This document shows positions 18,014 to 26,045 of a DNA stretch of 42,537 nucleotides, in pieces. The notes under the pieces are model-generated. The model made no database searches. It was given only the letters and a program-made list of their open reading frames with translations, and had not been told where the DNA came from. The stretch lies in assembly GCA_945787445.1 (NCBI GenBank), contig CALZHT010000020.1, positions 1 to 42,537 on the forward strand. Direction: 5' to 3'. This stretch comes from an uncultured Desulfobulbaceae bacterium. GTDB taxonomy: Bacteria; Desulfobacterota; Desulfobulbia; Desulfobulbales; CALZHT01. The number at the start of each line of letters is the position of its first letter. The first letter of the stretch is position 1. The position numbers were made by a program, and so were the translations under genes.

Positions 18014-18526
18014 ATGGAACGCAGCAACATTGTTACCATGAAAGGCAACGCGGTAACGCTTCTTGGCCATGAAGTAAAAGTGGGAGACGAGGCGCCTGAT
18101 TTCAAGTGTATAGATACTGATCTTAAGCCGGTGGGATTGCAGGACTATTTAGGGAAGGTGTGCATCCTTTTATCGGTCCCTTCGGTTGATACCCCTGTCT
18201 GTGACATTGAAACCAAGAGGTTCAATACGGAGGCGGAAAAGCTCGGTCCGGATGTTCATGTTCTCACTATCAGCATGGATCTTCCCTTTGCCCAGAAACG
18301 TTGGTGTGGGGCAGCCGGGGTGGAAAGAGTGACCATGCTCTCTGATCATCGCAATGCCAGCTTTGGCATAACCTATGGCGTGCTTATCGAAGAAATGCGG
18401 CTGCTGGCACGGGCGGTTTTTGTGGTGGACCGCAACGGAATTGTCCGTTATGTGGAGATAGTTGAAGAAATTGCCAATGAGCCTGACTATCAGGCAGTAC
18501 TTGAAACGGTTGAAAAAATTAAGTGA
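18014..18526 (+). CDS. tpx: Thiol peroxidase (atypical 2-Cys peroxiredoxin)
   Basis: Reduces hydrogen peroxide and organic hydroperoxides using thioredoxin-type electrons, in the cytosol. The 170-aa product has the Tpx hallmark SVPSVDTPVCDIETKRF with peroxidatic Cys63 and the resolving Cys98 in KRWCGAAG, plus the early VGDEAPDF. Length matches the family. The frame is open upstream to a TTG at 17876, but the ATG at 18014 follows a perfect GGAGGTG (18001-18007), so it is the real start. Transcribed from the strong promoter at 17906-17934, alone, convergent with an outer-membrane protein gene. No OxyR or PerR site was recognised. Confidence 0.95.
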   Translation: MERSNIVTMKGNAVTLLGHEVKVGDEAPDFKCIDTDLKPVGLQDYLGKVCILLSVPSVDTPVCDIETKRFNTEAEKLGPDVHVLTISMDLPFAQKRWCGAAGVERVTMLSDHRNASFGITYGVLIEEMRLLARAVFVVDRNGIVRYVEIVEEIANEPDYQAVLETVEKIK

Positions 18527-18588
18527 ACATATGTAATGGCCGCAATGCAAGAAGCTTCTGATCAGCGGAGTAATGCATTGATAACACC

Positions 18589-19200
18589 CTAATACCAATA
18601 GCGTATACCCAAGATGACGCTGTGGCCGCTATATTCTACCGTCGTATCTGTCAATTCAAGATCATCCGCTTGAAAATATCTGTACCCTATATCGAGATCC
18701 ACATTTTCCCAGAAAACGAATGAGACTCCGGCCCCAATCTGAAAAGCAAAAGCAGTGTCGGTGTCGTCCGCTATTCGTATGTTGTTTACGCTAATATCAT
18801 CTGTGGATACCCTGGCAAGACCAAGACCTGCAAACAGAAAAGGGGTAACAGGAGAATTGATCTGTATGTCAAAATATGAGTTGGCCATTAAAGTAACGGT
18901 ATAGAATGAACCATCGCTTGCCCTGATTGAGTCATATTTATCAACTTCGTTATAGATGGTGCCAAGCTCACCCTCAATACGAAACATGCCAAAATCATAG
19001 CCCGCGGCGATACCCAGGTCATATCCTAAATCGAAATCTATATCGAATACATTGCCTGTAATGTTATCTGTTACAGAGGAGTCATCCAGCATGACAATGC
19101 CGGCATGGCCGCTTACATATGGTCCACGATCATCCGCATGCAAAGTTGTGGAGGTGAATACAATAACAGCAGCACACATGATGAGAATTAATCGGTTCAT
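18589..19200 (-). CDS. Outer-membrane beta-barrel protein (OmpA-like/opacity family)
   Basis: The 203-aa product has a cleavable signal peptide (MNRLILIMCAAVIVFTSTTLHA) and then alternating hydrophobic/polar strands typical of an eight-stranded barrel: YVSGHAGIVML, LGIAAGYDFGMFRIEGELG, VTPFLFAGLGLARVS, FQIGAGVSFVFW, and the closing SVILGIRYWY. The C-terminal aromatic residue fits the outer-membrane insertion signal. No peptidoglycan domain follows. Similar small barrels are common in Proteobacteria, without a defined role. The gene converges with tpx; between them 62 bases hold only a weak hairpin. Confidence 0.82.
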   Translation of the reverse strand: MNRLILIMCAAVIVFTSTTLHADDRGPYVSGHAGIVMLDDSSVTDNITGNVFDIDFDLGYDLGIAAGYDFGMFRIEGELGTIYNEVDKYDSIRASDGSFYTVTLMANSYFDIQINSPVTPFLFAGLGLARVSTDDISVNNIRIADDTDTAFAFQIGAGVSFVFWENVDLDIGYRYFQADDLELTDTTVEYSGHSVILGIRYWY

Positions 19201-19429
19201 TCGCTTTCCCTCCCAGAAGGTATTCTTAGAATCGGACTACCTGTTAATTGAAAATCTGCTTCATTATTTAAAAAATATAACGTAAAAATCAAGGGGAAGA
19301 AAAGGAATTAGGCAGCATGTTACACTGTTTTTGATCAAGGTAATTTGGGCTGTTTTACAACCAAGGACTTGATTGGGGAGAGTAATTGAGCTAGATTTTT
19401 TTTAACGCATCAATTGTGATGATCCCGCA

Positions 19430-19455
19430 AAAAGTCGGGAAAGCGGTTAATGTGC
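19430..19455. repeat. Dispersed short repeat, copy 2
   Basis: The counterpart of 51-76 (21 of 26 bases identical). A small CCCG/CGGG hairpin spans 19424-19439. It lies in an 823-bp gene-free stretch (19201-20023) that also holds the inverted pair AGACCCTTTA/TAAAGGGTCT (19659-19668 and 19741-19750), a CCCGC-TCT-GCGGG hairpin (19754-19766) and the 16-bp unit repeats at 19800-19950. Confidence 0.35.
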
Positions 19456-19799
19456 CATGTAATTTCAACTAGTTACAACGTAATACATCGATGAACTGGC
19501 AACAGCTTTTCAATAAATCAAGGCTGAACTTATCGCCCCTTTTCATCACAAGGAATCATGGTGGTCAACGCGTCCGCGCAGTAGACAAATCGTATTTTTT
19601 ACAATTTCATCAATTTCTCAATTTCTAATTTCAAATAACCTGGTCTCGGCAGATTTTTAGACCCTTTATCCGAAATATCTGCGTAAAAGCGTGTATGTTG
19701 TGAGTTGGTGTAGCGAACTTTTCTGCAATGATTTAGACTGTAAAGGGTCTTATCCCGCTCTGCGGGGTTAGTTGATACCGAAAATACGAGCATAAAAGA

Positions 19800-19950
19800 A
19801 GTGCCTAAAGTTTGAAGTGCCTAAAGTTTGAAGTGCCTAAAGTGCCTGAAGTTATGGTACTATTCTGATTAGACTATTTTCAGTGCCCCATTGGGGTATA
19901 AATCTTTTAACTTTAGGCACTTCAAACTTTAGCTCACTTTAGGCACTTTA
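19800..19950. repeat. Long hairpin built from 16-bp tandem units
   Basis: The left half holds two identical units GTGCCTAAAGTTTGAA (19801-19816 and 19817-19832) and a partial third (19833-19844, GTGCCTAAAGTG). The right half (19908-19950) carries the complementary units, ending CACTTTAGGCACTTTA. The two halves can pair over about 40 bases, with a small CCCC-AT-TGGGG hairpin in the loop. It ends about 75 bases before the DUF362 gene. Confidence 0.85.
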
Positions 19951-20023
19951 TAGGTATCATTGCAAACTCCGAGAATGTTTTAGAACCCTTAGAAATTACG
20001 TTTCGAGCTCAGGAGTTCTGAAT

Positions 20024-20890
20024 TTGTATAAACAGGATCATAGCGTGACTATGCATCAAAAGGGAATGCATGAATTGGGCAAGGTTTTTGTCTGTGACTT
20101 TGCAGCATGGGATGCAAGCGTCTCAAGGTTATTGGAGGCCGTTGATCTTGTTGCTTCGATCAACGTTGCAAGCTCTAATACTATTCTTATCAAGCCTAAT
20201 TTGGTTGAGGCCCTTGATCCGCCTATAACGACGCCGGTTGGGCTCGTGGCTGCAATTGTGACTTACTTGCAGTCCTGTCTGCCGGATAGGCAAATTATTG
20301 TAGCAGAAGGGTCCGGTGCCCGGGATTATGACACCGGGCACAGTTTTGAAAGCCTGGGATACACGGATATGGCCCGAGAAAAGGGCATTGAGCTGGTGGA
20401 TTTGAATGAGGCGCCGTTAGTTGGTCTTTCGAATCCTGACTGTCGGAGATGGCCTGAAATGCATCTTCCTGAAATGGTTTTCCAATCCTATTGTATTTCA
20501 GTCCCGGTTTTGAAAGCACATAGTTTGGCTGAGGTAACCTTGACCATGAAAAATATGATGGGTATTGCTCCTCCGTCACATTACCAAAAAGGTGGGCACT
20601 GGAAAAAAGCTTCATTTCACCAACACATTCAGGAAGCGATAATGGACCTTAACCGGTATCGGACCCCGGATTTTACCGTGCTCGATGCAACCGTCGGCAT
20701 GCAGGAGGCACACCTCTGGGGGCCGACCTGTAATCCGCCGCCCAACAAATTGGTGGCAAGCTATGACCCTGTTGCCGTTGATGCATATGGCACGGGATTA
20801 TTGCGGCGGGATTGGCAAAAGGTGGGTCATTTACAAATGGCTCATAAAGAACTCGGCTTAGCCGAACCTCTTAATGTGCTTAGTGTGTAG
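20024..20890 (+). CDS. DUF362 domain protein
   Basis: A 288-aa protein of the DUF362 family, which is often found fused to or next to ferredoxin domains; its biochemical role is not settled. The family blocks are visible: NTILIKPNLVEALDPPITTP near residues 52-71, IIVAEGSGARDYDTGHSFE near 94-112, a VPVLKAHSLAEVTLTMKNMMG stretch, and the closing SYDPVAVDAYGTGLL. No CX2CX2C ferredoxin segment is present, so this is the ferredoxin-less form. The start is taken as TTG 20024 because AGGAG stands eight bases upstream (20011-20015); an ATG at 20051 lacks such a site. It is monocistronic and ends 91 bases from the convergent ppsR-like gene. Confidence 0.85.
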   Translation: MYKQDHSVTMHQKGMHELGKVFVCDFAAWDASVSRLLEAVDLVASINVASSNTILIKPNLVEALDPPITTPVGLVAAIVTYLQSCLPDRQIIVAEGSGARDYDTGHSFESLGYTDMAREKGIELVDLNEAPLVGLSNPDCRRWPEMHLPEMVFQSYCISVPVLKAHSLAEVTLTMKNMMGIAPPSHYQKGGHWKKASFHQHIQEAIMDLNRYRTPDFTVLDATVGMQEAHLWGPTCNPPPNKLVASYDPVAVDAYGTGLLRRDWQKVGHLQMAHKELGLAEPLNVLSV

Positions 20891-20981
20891 TAATAACGTA
20901 TTTACAATAAATTAATTAGTTTATTCAATGTAAGTCTTTAATTTTTGGTCTTTATAGTGTTGAGAGGGAGGTGAATTTGTA

Positions 20982-21815
20982 TTATTTCTTCTCGCCAAGG
21001 TTCGCAGGTTTTTTTGAAAGGCCGAGTTCCTGAGACACTTGGGTGGCAATTTCTTCAATGGATTTTCCAGCCGTGGAAATAACCGGCATCTTATGTTTCT
21101 TGAAAATTCTCTCTGACTGCTGGATCTCTTCCGAACAGGTTGATAATTTTGCATAATTACTCCCCTGATAGCGTTTTTCTCTTATATTATGCAATACTTC
21201 CGGGGTAGTTGTGAATGCGATGGTTCTTTTGATATTTTGTAATATTCCAGGGGGAAGATTATATTTGGTAAGATATTCTTTGGTAAGGGGAAAATTTGCC
21301 GATTTGAGTCCCATTTGTGTCGCAATATAGACGCTGACCGGAGTTTTTCCTGCCCGCGAAACACCAACGAGAATCACATCTGCTTCGTCAAATTCATCGA
21401 CTTTCGTGCCATCATCATGACTGAGACAATAGTTGATGGCTTCGACCCTCTTGGTCATGGTCACGGAATCAATGTGGCGCGAGAACCCGGCCACGCGCAA
21501 CGCTTTGGCCTCCAGGCAGTTTTCAAGCCTGTCCAGAAAAAGTTCAAAAGCGTCAAAAAGCTCAACTTCAGGTGCATTAAAGACCTCTCTGATCTTTGGA
21601 TCCATCAACGTGCTGAATATAAGAGGTCTTCTGCCACCGGATTGCTTTTTAATGTAGTTAAGTGTCTTCTTTGCTTCTTTTACCGTTTGGATGAAAGGAA
21701 ATTTTTCCTCATGGAAACTTATTTCCGGGAATTGACAGATGAGCGCCTGGCCAATACTTGTCGCCAATATGCCGGTGCTATCAGAAATATAATAGACATC
21801 TTTAGAACTCCACAT
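20982..21815 (-). CDS. PEP synthase / pyruvate phosphate dikinase regulatory protein (DUF299)
   Basis: This bifunctional ADP-dependent kinase and Pi-dependent pyrophosphorylase switches PEP synthase or pyruvate phosphate dikinase off and on by threonine phosphorylation. The 277-aa product opens with VYYISDSTGILA (7-18), the family N-terminal motif, and has the P-loop GVSRAGKTP at residues 151-159, followed by SVYIATQMG. Length is typical. AAGGA seven bases before the ATG supports the start. Its target enzyme is not in the window, so PEP synthase and PPDK cannot be told apart. It lies downstream of the glucan phosphorylase on the same strand, a pairing that fits control of carbon flow between glycogen and pyruvate. 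Confidence 0.93.
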   Translation of the reverse strand: MWSSKDVYYISDSTGILATSIGQALICQFPEISFHEEKFPFIQTVKEAKKTLNYIKKQSGGRRPLIFSTLMDPKIREVFNAPEVELFDAFELFLDRLENCLEAKALRVAGFSRHIDSVTMTKRVEAINYCLSHDDGTKVDEFDEADVILVGVSRAGKTPVSVYIATQMGLKSANFPLTKEYLTKYNLPPGILQNIKRTIAFTTTPEVLHNIREKRYQGSNYAKLSTCSEEIQQSERIFKKHKMPVISTAGKSIEEIATQVSQELGLSKKPANLGEKK

Positions 21816-22004
21816 CGTGGTTCCTTCGGTGGAATGTAAGGATACACAGCATTTTAAGTCCTTTACATCCCATTATGCTTCGTCACTTGCTGTAGTGCCA
21901 GCTTATCCTCAGGCAGACGTCGCCGGCACCTCCTCGTTCATTTTATAGCCGGATGGTGCTTGCCTGACTTGCGCCTCGAATGTATGCCGTTATGTATAAG
22001 TATG

Positions 22005-24212
22005 CTAAAAGTCACTCTGATATAAGGCGGCAAATTTCTGCATTTTTTTGGCAGAGGGTGACGGGAGGTCAAGCTCATATTTGCTTACGTATTCAGCCAC
22101 CATTCTATGTGTATTGAATATTGGGCAGTTGAGAATGATGTTCATGATACATTTGTCAATATATCGGGTTCGTAATTCCGGATCATAGAAAGTTTTCAGT
22201 ATTTCAGGGAAAATTTTGTAAAAAGAGGCGGAATCCTCTTCGTAAAGGAGGGAGGAGGGATGTTCTGTTAGTGCTTCTTCATCCACCTGACTTTCATAAC
22301 CGAATTTCCATCCCGTCTTGCCGCCCTGATAGCCCTCGCTCCACCACCCATCCATAATACTGATGTTGGGGACAGCATTCATGGCAGCTTTCATGCCACT
22401 GGTGCCGCTTGCTTCCAATGGCCTTTTGGGGCTGTTCAACCATGCGTGTGATCCTGAAACCATCATTTTGGCGATTTTCATATCGTAACCAGGGATGAAT
22501 ACTAATTTGGCAAGGCCATTGGTTTTTTCATAGAGCTCCTTCTGGACATCCAAAACTTGCTTTATAAGCTGTTTGCCGGGTTCGTCTGAAGGGTGTGCCT
22601 TGCCGGCATAAATGAAATTGACAGGCCTGTCATGTTCATTGATGATCTTTGCCATGGTGTCAATATCATCAAAGATAAGATCAGCTCTTTTGTAAGTTGA
22701 GAATCGTCTTGCAAACCCTATAGTATAAACCTCTGGACTCAACTGACTATCTTCATCATCAAGAAAGGAGAGATAGTTTGGCGGATCTATCCAGGTTTCG
22801 TGCATTTGACTCCGGTGGGCAATGAGCATTTGATTTATGTAGGCAATGAGAATTTTATTATCAGTTAGCCATGCTTGCTCTAAGTAGGTTCGGAATTTTT
22901 TGTTGGTAAGCAGTGATTGCGCCTTTTTAAAAACGCTTGGGTCCTGCCGCCAATTTTTCAGTTCAGGAAAACTATCATATACTTCAGCTTTGGCATCGCT
23001 GATCCAGGAAATATGATGTACACCGTTGGTTATTGCTGAAATTTTATCCGCATATTGTGGAAATTGTTTTTGGGTGACCTTTTTGTGCAATCGGCTCACA
23101 CTGTTTGTCGCCCTATTGACCCGCATGGCCATGGCGGTAAAATTAAAATAATCGGAATTATCTTTGTCCTCTGCCAGTAGGTGTAATATTTTCTGGCAAA
23201 ACGAATGGCCGATTTCGCTGTAAATTTTTTTACTGAACAGGTCATGCCCCGCCTTTACCGGTGTATGTATGGTATACACAACGCGCTGAGTAACTTTTTC
23301 AGTAGCATTTTCTATATCAGAATTTGTGGCGCGGAAGAGGTAATCATCGCCGAAGCGCTGCTGTAGTTCTTCGGAAATCAGATGCAGAACAAAAATAACT
23401 CCATGTTGTTCATTAAGATGTATGGTTCTTGATGTGATGCCCAAAGACTGCATGGCAGGTATTACGCCGGCGCCAAGGAGGCGGCGCTGGACGGCTTTTG
23501 TCCTTTCTGAACTGCTGTCATACAAGTTATGAGCAGCTTCCTGAATCCATTCAGGAGATTCTGGCACATTGTAGTCGAGAAGTACTTCCGGCACAAAGTT
23601 ATCAAGGTTGTGCGAAACTTCCATTTTTAGCCAAAGTTGGGCAAATGCCTTTTCCTCCTTGTCGTGTGGGCCATAAAAGGGAACTTCAATTTTCAGTGAA
23701 TTTTTTGAATTTTCAGGATCTTTGAGAAGATATAATGTTGGAGTCTCCTCGGGAAACCAATCACTTGACCAGGAAACCTGGCCGATTTTACCGTCCACCA
23801 ATTGAGAGAAATAGCCCTTTTGATATAAGAGAGAAATGCCGGCCACAGGAATTTTGCAGTCCGCAAAACTCTTCAATGTGTCACCGGCCAGAATTCCAAG
23901 ACCACCGCTGTAGTTCGGTATTTTTTCAGGGCCGGAGAGAAAGCGTTTTGTGTAGAAGTCAAGTTTTTGGTCGGTGCTTTCTGATACATCGAGGGAATGA
24001 AGTTTGTTTTTAACAGGATTGTATACATCGCAGTCAGCGCCAATTTCCATGGAAATGTATGTTACAGAATTTCCTTCTGGCGATTTGAGCTGCGACCAAA
24101 CTTTATCAAGCGTTTCTTGCGAAACACCAAAAAATTCTCCAATTTCATTGGAGGCCAGCATGTTCTTTAAATTCCGTTCTTTGTCGATGAGAATACTTTG
24201 TTTTTTTTTCAT
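22005..24212 (-). CDS. Alpha-glucan (glycogen/maltodextrin) phosphorylase
   Basis: Cleaves alpha-1,4-glucans with phosphate to give glucose 1-phosphate. The 735-aa product belongs to the shorter, archaeal/bacterial-type alpha-glucan phosphorylase group, about 100 residues below the E. coli GlgP/MalP length. Visible blocks are NYSGGLGILAGDTLKSFAD near residues 100-118, HLNEQHGVIF, TNGVHHISW, and EASGTSGMKAAMN, in which Lys608 is the expected Schiff-base lysine for pyridoxal phosphate. IMDGWWSEGY follows. The ribosome site before the ATG is weak. The nearest downstream gene on this strand is the ppsR-like regulator, 190 bases away. Confidence 0.93.
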   Translation of the reverse strand: MKKKQSILIDKERNLKNMLASNEIGEFFGVSQETLDKVWSQLKSPEGNSVTYISMEIGADCDVYNPVKNKLHSLDVSESTDQKLDFYTKRFLSGPEKIPNYSGGLGILAGDTLKSFADCKIPVAGISLLYQKGYFSQLVDGKIGQVSWSSDWFPEETPTLYLLKDPENSKNSLKIEVPFYGPHDKEEKAFAQLWLKMEVSHNLDNFVPEVLLDYNVPESPEWIQEAAHNLYDSSSERTKAVQRRLLGAGVIPAMQSLGITSRTIHLNEQHGVIFVLHLISEELQQRFGDDYLFRATNSDIENATEKVTQRVVYTIHTPVKAGHDLFSKKIYSEIGHSFCQKILHLLAEDKDNSDYFNFTAMAMRVNRATNSVSRLHKKVTQKQFPQYADKISAITNGVHHISWISDAKAEVYDSFPELKNWRQDPSVFKKAQSLLTNKKFRTYLEQAWLTDNKILIAYINQMLIAHRSQMHETWIDPPNYLSFLDDEDSQLSPEVYTIGFARRFSTYKRADLIFDDIDTMAKIINEHDRPVNFIYAGKAHPSDEPGKQLIKQVLDVQKELYEKTNGLAKLVFIPGYDMKIAKMMVSGSHAWLNSPKRPLEASGTSGMKAAMNAVPNISIMDGWWSEGYQGGKTGWKFGYESQVDEEALTEHPSSLLYEEDSASFYKIFPEILKTFYDPELRTRYIDKCIMNIILNCPIFNTHRMVAEYVSKYELDLPSPSAKKMQKFAALYQSDF

Positions 24213-24676
24213 AAGGTAGGTAATCTCGTTAGAATCCTGCCGAAAAAATGAAGCTTTATCAATGTTAAATAGATTAAATTTGATATTCTAATTTTGACTA
24301 AGTTGCAATAGTATTGTTTGACAAATTTTATGATGCCGGAAAAATCGCGGGAATAAGATTCCCATGGCGTGTGGTTTCGGGGAATTGTAAGCCGCTCACC
24401 AGAGGCGAAGAGGTTTTACCGGGACGACAATTTGAAGTTCTGGCGTATACATAAAATTTTTCTATGGTACAGATGGAATATGGAAAGATTATGTTGTAAA
24501 CCTCCACGATCTTTCTTTATCGTGTATTTTTATAAAATATTTATATTGAAAAAAACGTTGAACTTCCTGAATCTTTTTTATAAGGTTACTGAACTTTTGA
24601 ATAATGCTTTTCTCGTGTTGCGTTTAAGAATTGATTTCTTGGATATTCCTGGGCCAAATATTGAGGAGGAAAAATG

Positions 24677-25297
24677 ATGAAAAAAGATTTGTTTAGGGCG
24701 TTGACTATTGCGGTTTTGGCCGCGGCTCTTCCACTGCTGAGTAGCGGGTGTGGTCAGAAAAAAGTGAAAACTGCTGATGAAAGCCTCGCTACAACCAGTG
24801 TGAGTGAGGTGCAAGCCCCTGACGTTACATCCCCTGAGGCAGGCCGGATTGCAGAAGGAGATATTGCAGCTCAGGCCTTACAGGAGGGAGAGGAAGAGTC
24901 ACTCATGGCTCAAGCTGCTGCTCAGGCAGCGGAACAAACCGCTGTTTTAGAAGGAAGAACAAACGGTCCAATGCTGCCTATATATTTTGATTTTGATAAA
25001 TCAAGTATCCGCGAAGACCAACAGGATAGGTTGGTTGGAAATGGTTCATTCATGAAAACCAATATTGGTTTACGGGTCCGAATTGAAGGAAACTGCGACG
25101 AGCGCGGCACAAACGAATATAATATGGCATTAGGTGAGCGCCGTGCCATCAGCGCTAAAAACTACCTTATAAATTTGGGAATTGCTGAAAACCAACTGGA
25201 GACCATAAGTTATGGTGAGGAAAGGCCTCTTAACTATGGACATGATGAACTTTCTTGGTCTCAGAACAGGCGTGGCGATTTTGTAATCATAAACTAA
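24677..25297 (+). CDS. pal: Peptidoglycan-associated lipoprotein (Pal/OmpA family)
   Basis: An outer-membrane lipoprotein that binds peptidoglycan. Counting from the first ATG (24674), a signal peptide ends at lipobox LLSSGC, lipidated Cys26. A 70-residue acidic, Ala/Gln-rich linker follows, then the OmpA domain with YFDFDKSSI (104-112), EGNCDERGTNEYNMALGERRA (138-158) and the closing NRRGDFVI. GAGGAGG (24663-24669) is seven bases before the second ATG (24677) but only four before the first, so 24677 is preferred. The tolB/tolQRA genes that usually accompany pal are not adjacent, so it could be a Pal paralogue. The 460 bases upstream (24213-24673) hold no convincing gene. Confidence 0.88.
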   Translation: MKKDLFRALTIAVLAAALPLLSSGCGQKKVKTADESLATTSVSEVQAPDVTSPEAGRIAEGDIAAQALQEGEEESLMAQAAAQAAEQTAVLEGRTNGPMLPIYFDFDKSSIREDQQDRLVGNGSFMKTNIGLRVRIEGNCDERGTNEYNMALGERRAISAKNYLINLGIAENQLETISYGEERPLNYGHDELSWSQNRRGDFVIIN

Positions 25298-25320
25298 AAA
25301 AATCATTTTTTTTGAAATAA

Positions 25321-25367
25321 ACCGGAAATGAAGCATTATTTCTCATAATGCTTCTTCCGGTTTTTTT
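25321..25367 (+). terminator. Rho-independent terminator after pal
   Basis: Left arm 25321-25339 and right arm 25345-25361 pair over 17 bases with a two-base bulge; seven T residues follow at 25361-25367. It separates pal from the OmpH-like gene that follows. Confidence 0.88.
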
Positions 25368-25427
25368 CTTGGTTTTACAAGCATAATCATTGTAATTTAT
25401 CCGTAAATATCAATAGGGGGTTTGCCC

Positions 25428-25991
25428 ATGAAAAAACAAATTTGTCTCGCACTCATGATACTATTCCTTCCAGTGACAGTTTATGGAGGCAATGTGTTGG
25501 CTTCAGAGGAAAAATCTGCTTTGAAAATCGGCACTATTAATCTCCAGAAAATTATGAGGGATTCTAAAGCCGGCCAGAATGCAAAAGAAATTATTGAAAA
25601 TAAGGTTGCTGAGTTCCGGCAGAAGTTTGAAGGACAACAAGATGAATTACTCACCTTGAAAAACGAGATCGAGAAGAAAAGCTCTGTTTGGAGTGAAGAC
25701 GTTCGTTCTGAAAAACAAAGAGATTATGAAAAAAAAATTGGTGTCCTCAAGGTGGAATCCGAAGTAGCCCAAAACGAAATGAAACAGCTTGAAAAGAAAC
25801 TCATGGAACCTGTTGTTAAAGAGCTCGCTGCGGTTATTAACGAGGTGGGCCGTGAACAGGGATTTTCACTTGTTCTGGAATATAATCCAGATGCTTTCCG
25901 CTCAGTTTCTGGGGTGTTTTATGCCAGTGACTCCATTGACATTAGTGAAATAGTCCTTAAAAAACTAGACAGCAGAGCGGCAAAAAAATAG
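25428..25991 (+). CDS. OmpH/Skp-family periplasmic chaperone
   Basis: Skp-type proteins hold unfolded outer-membrane proteins in the periplasm. The 187-aa product has a signal peptide (MKKQICLALMILFLPVTVYG), then LKIGTINLQKIMRDSKAGQNAKE, the start of the OmpH fold, followed by a long charged coiled coil (about 60-130, the Skp tentacles). The last part, GREQGFSLVLEYNPDA, corresponds to the closing barrel strand. The frame opens at a TTG (25422), but AGGGGG at 25415-25420 points to the ATG at 25428. No bamA or lpxD neighbour is present, unlike the usual skp context. It follows pal, so the stretch has an envelope theme. Confidence 0.88.
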   Translation: MKKQICLALMILFLPVTVYGGNVLASEEKSALKIGTINLQKIMRDSKAGQNAKEIIENKVAEFRQKFEGQQDELLTLKNEIEKKSSVWSEDVRSEKQRDYEKKIGVLKVESEVAQNEMKQLEKKLMEPVVKELAAVINEVGREQGFSLVLEYNPDAFRSVSGVFYASDSIDISEIVLKKLDSRAAKK

Positions 25992-26045
25992 CATTACGAT
26001 CCCTAGATGAGGGGAGATCCATTCGAAATGAGAAAGGATTTCTGT

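Noticed and set aside
18543-18580. Terminator between tpx and the outer-membrane protein gene
   Set aside because: CAATGCA/TGCATTG arms are only 7 bp with a 24-base loop and no T-tract.
19599-19793. 64-codon minus-strand open frame
   Set aside because: It sits across the inverted repeats of a non-coding stretch and shows no protein-like features.
19800-19950. Possible CRISPR or iteron origin
   Set aside because: The 16-bp units are contiguous and mirrored rather than spaced, and no replication gene is close.
24369-24677. 102-codon open frame upstream of pal
   Set aside because: Composition is rich in Phe, Leu, Lys and Arg as expected from AT-rich non-coding DNA; it runs into the pal start and has no Shine-Dalgarno site.
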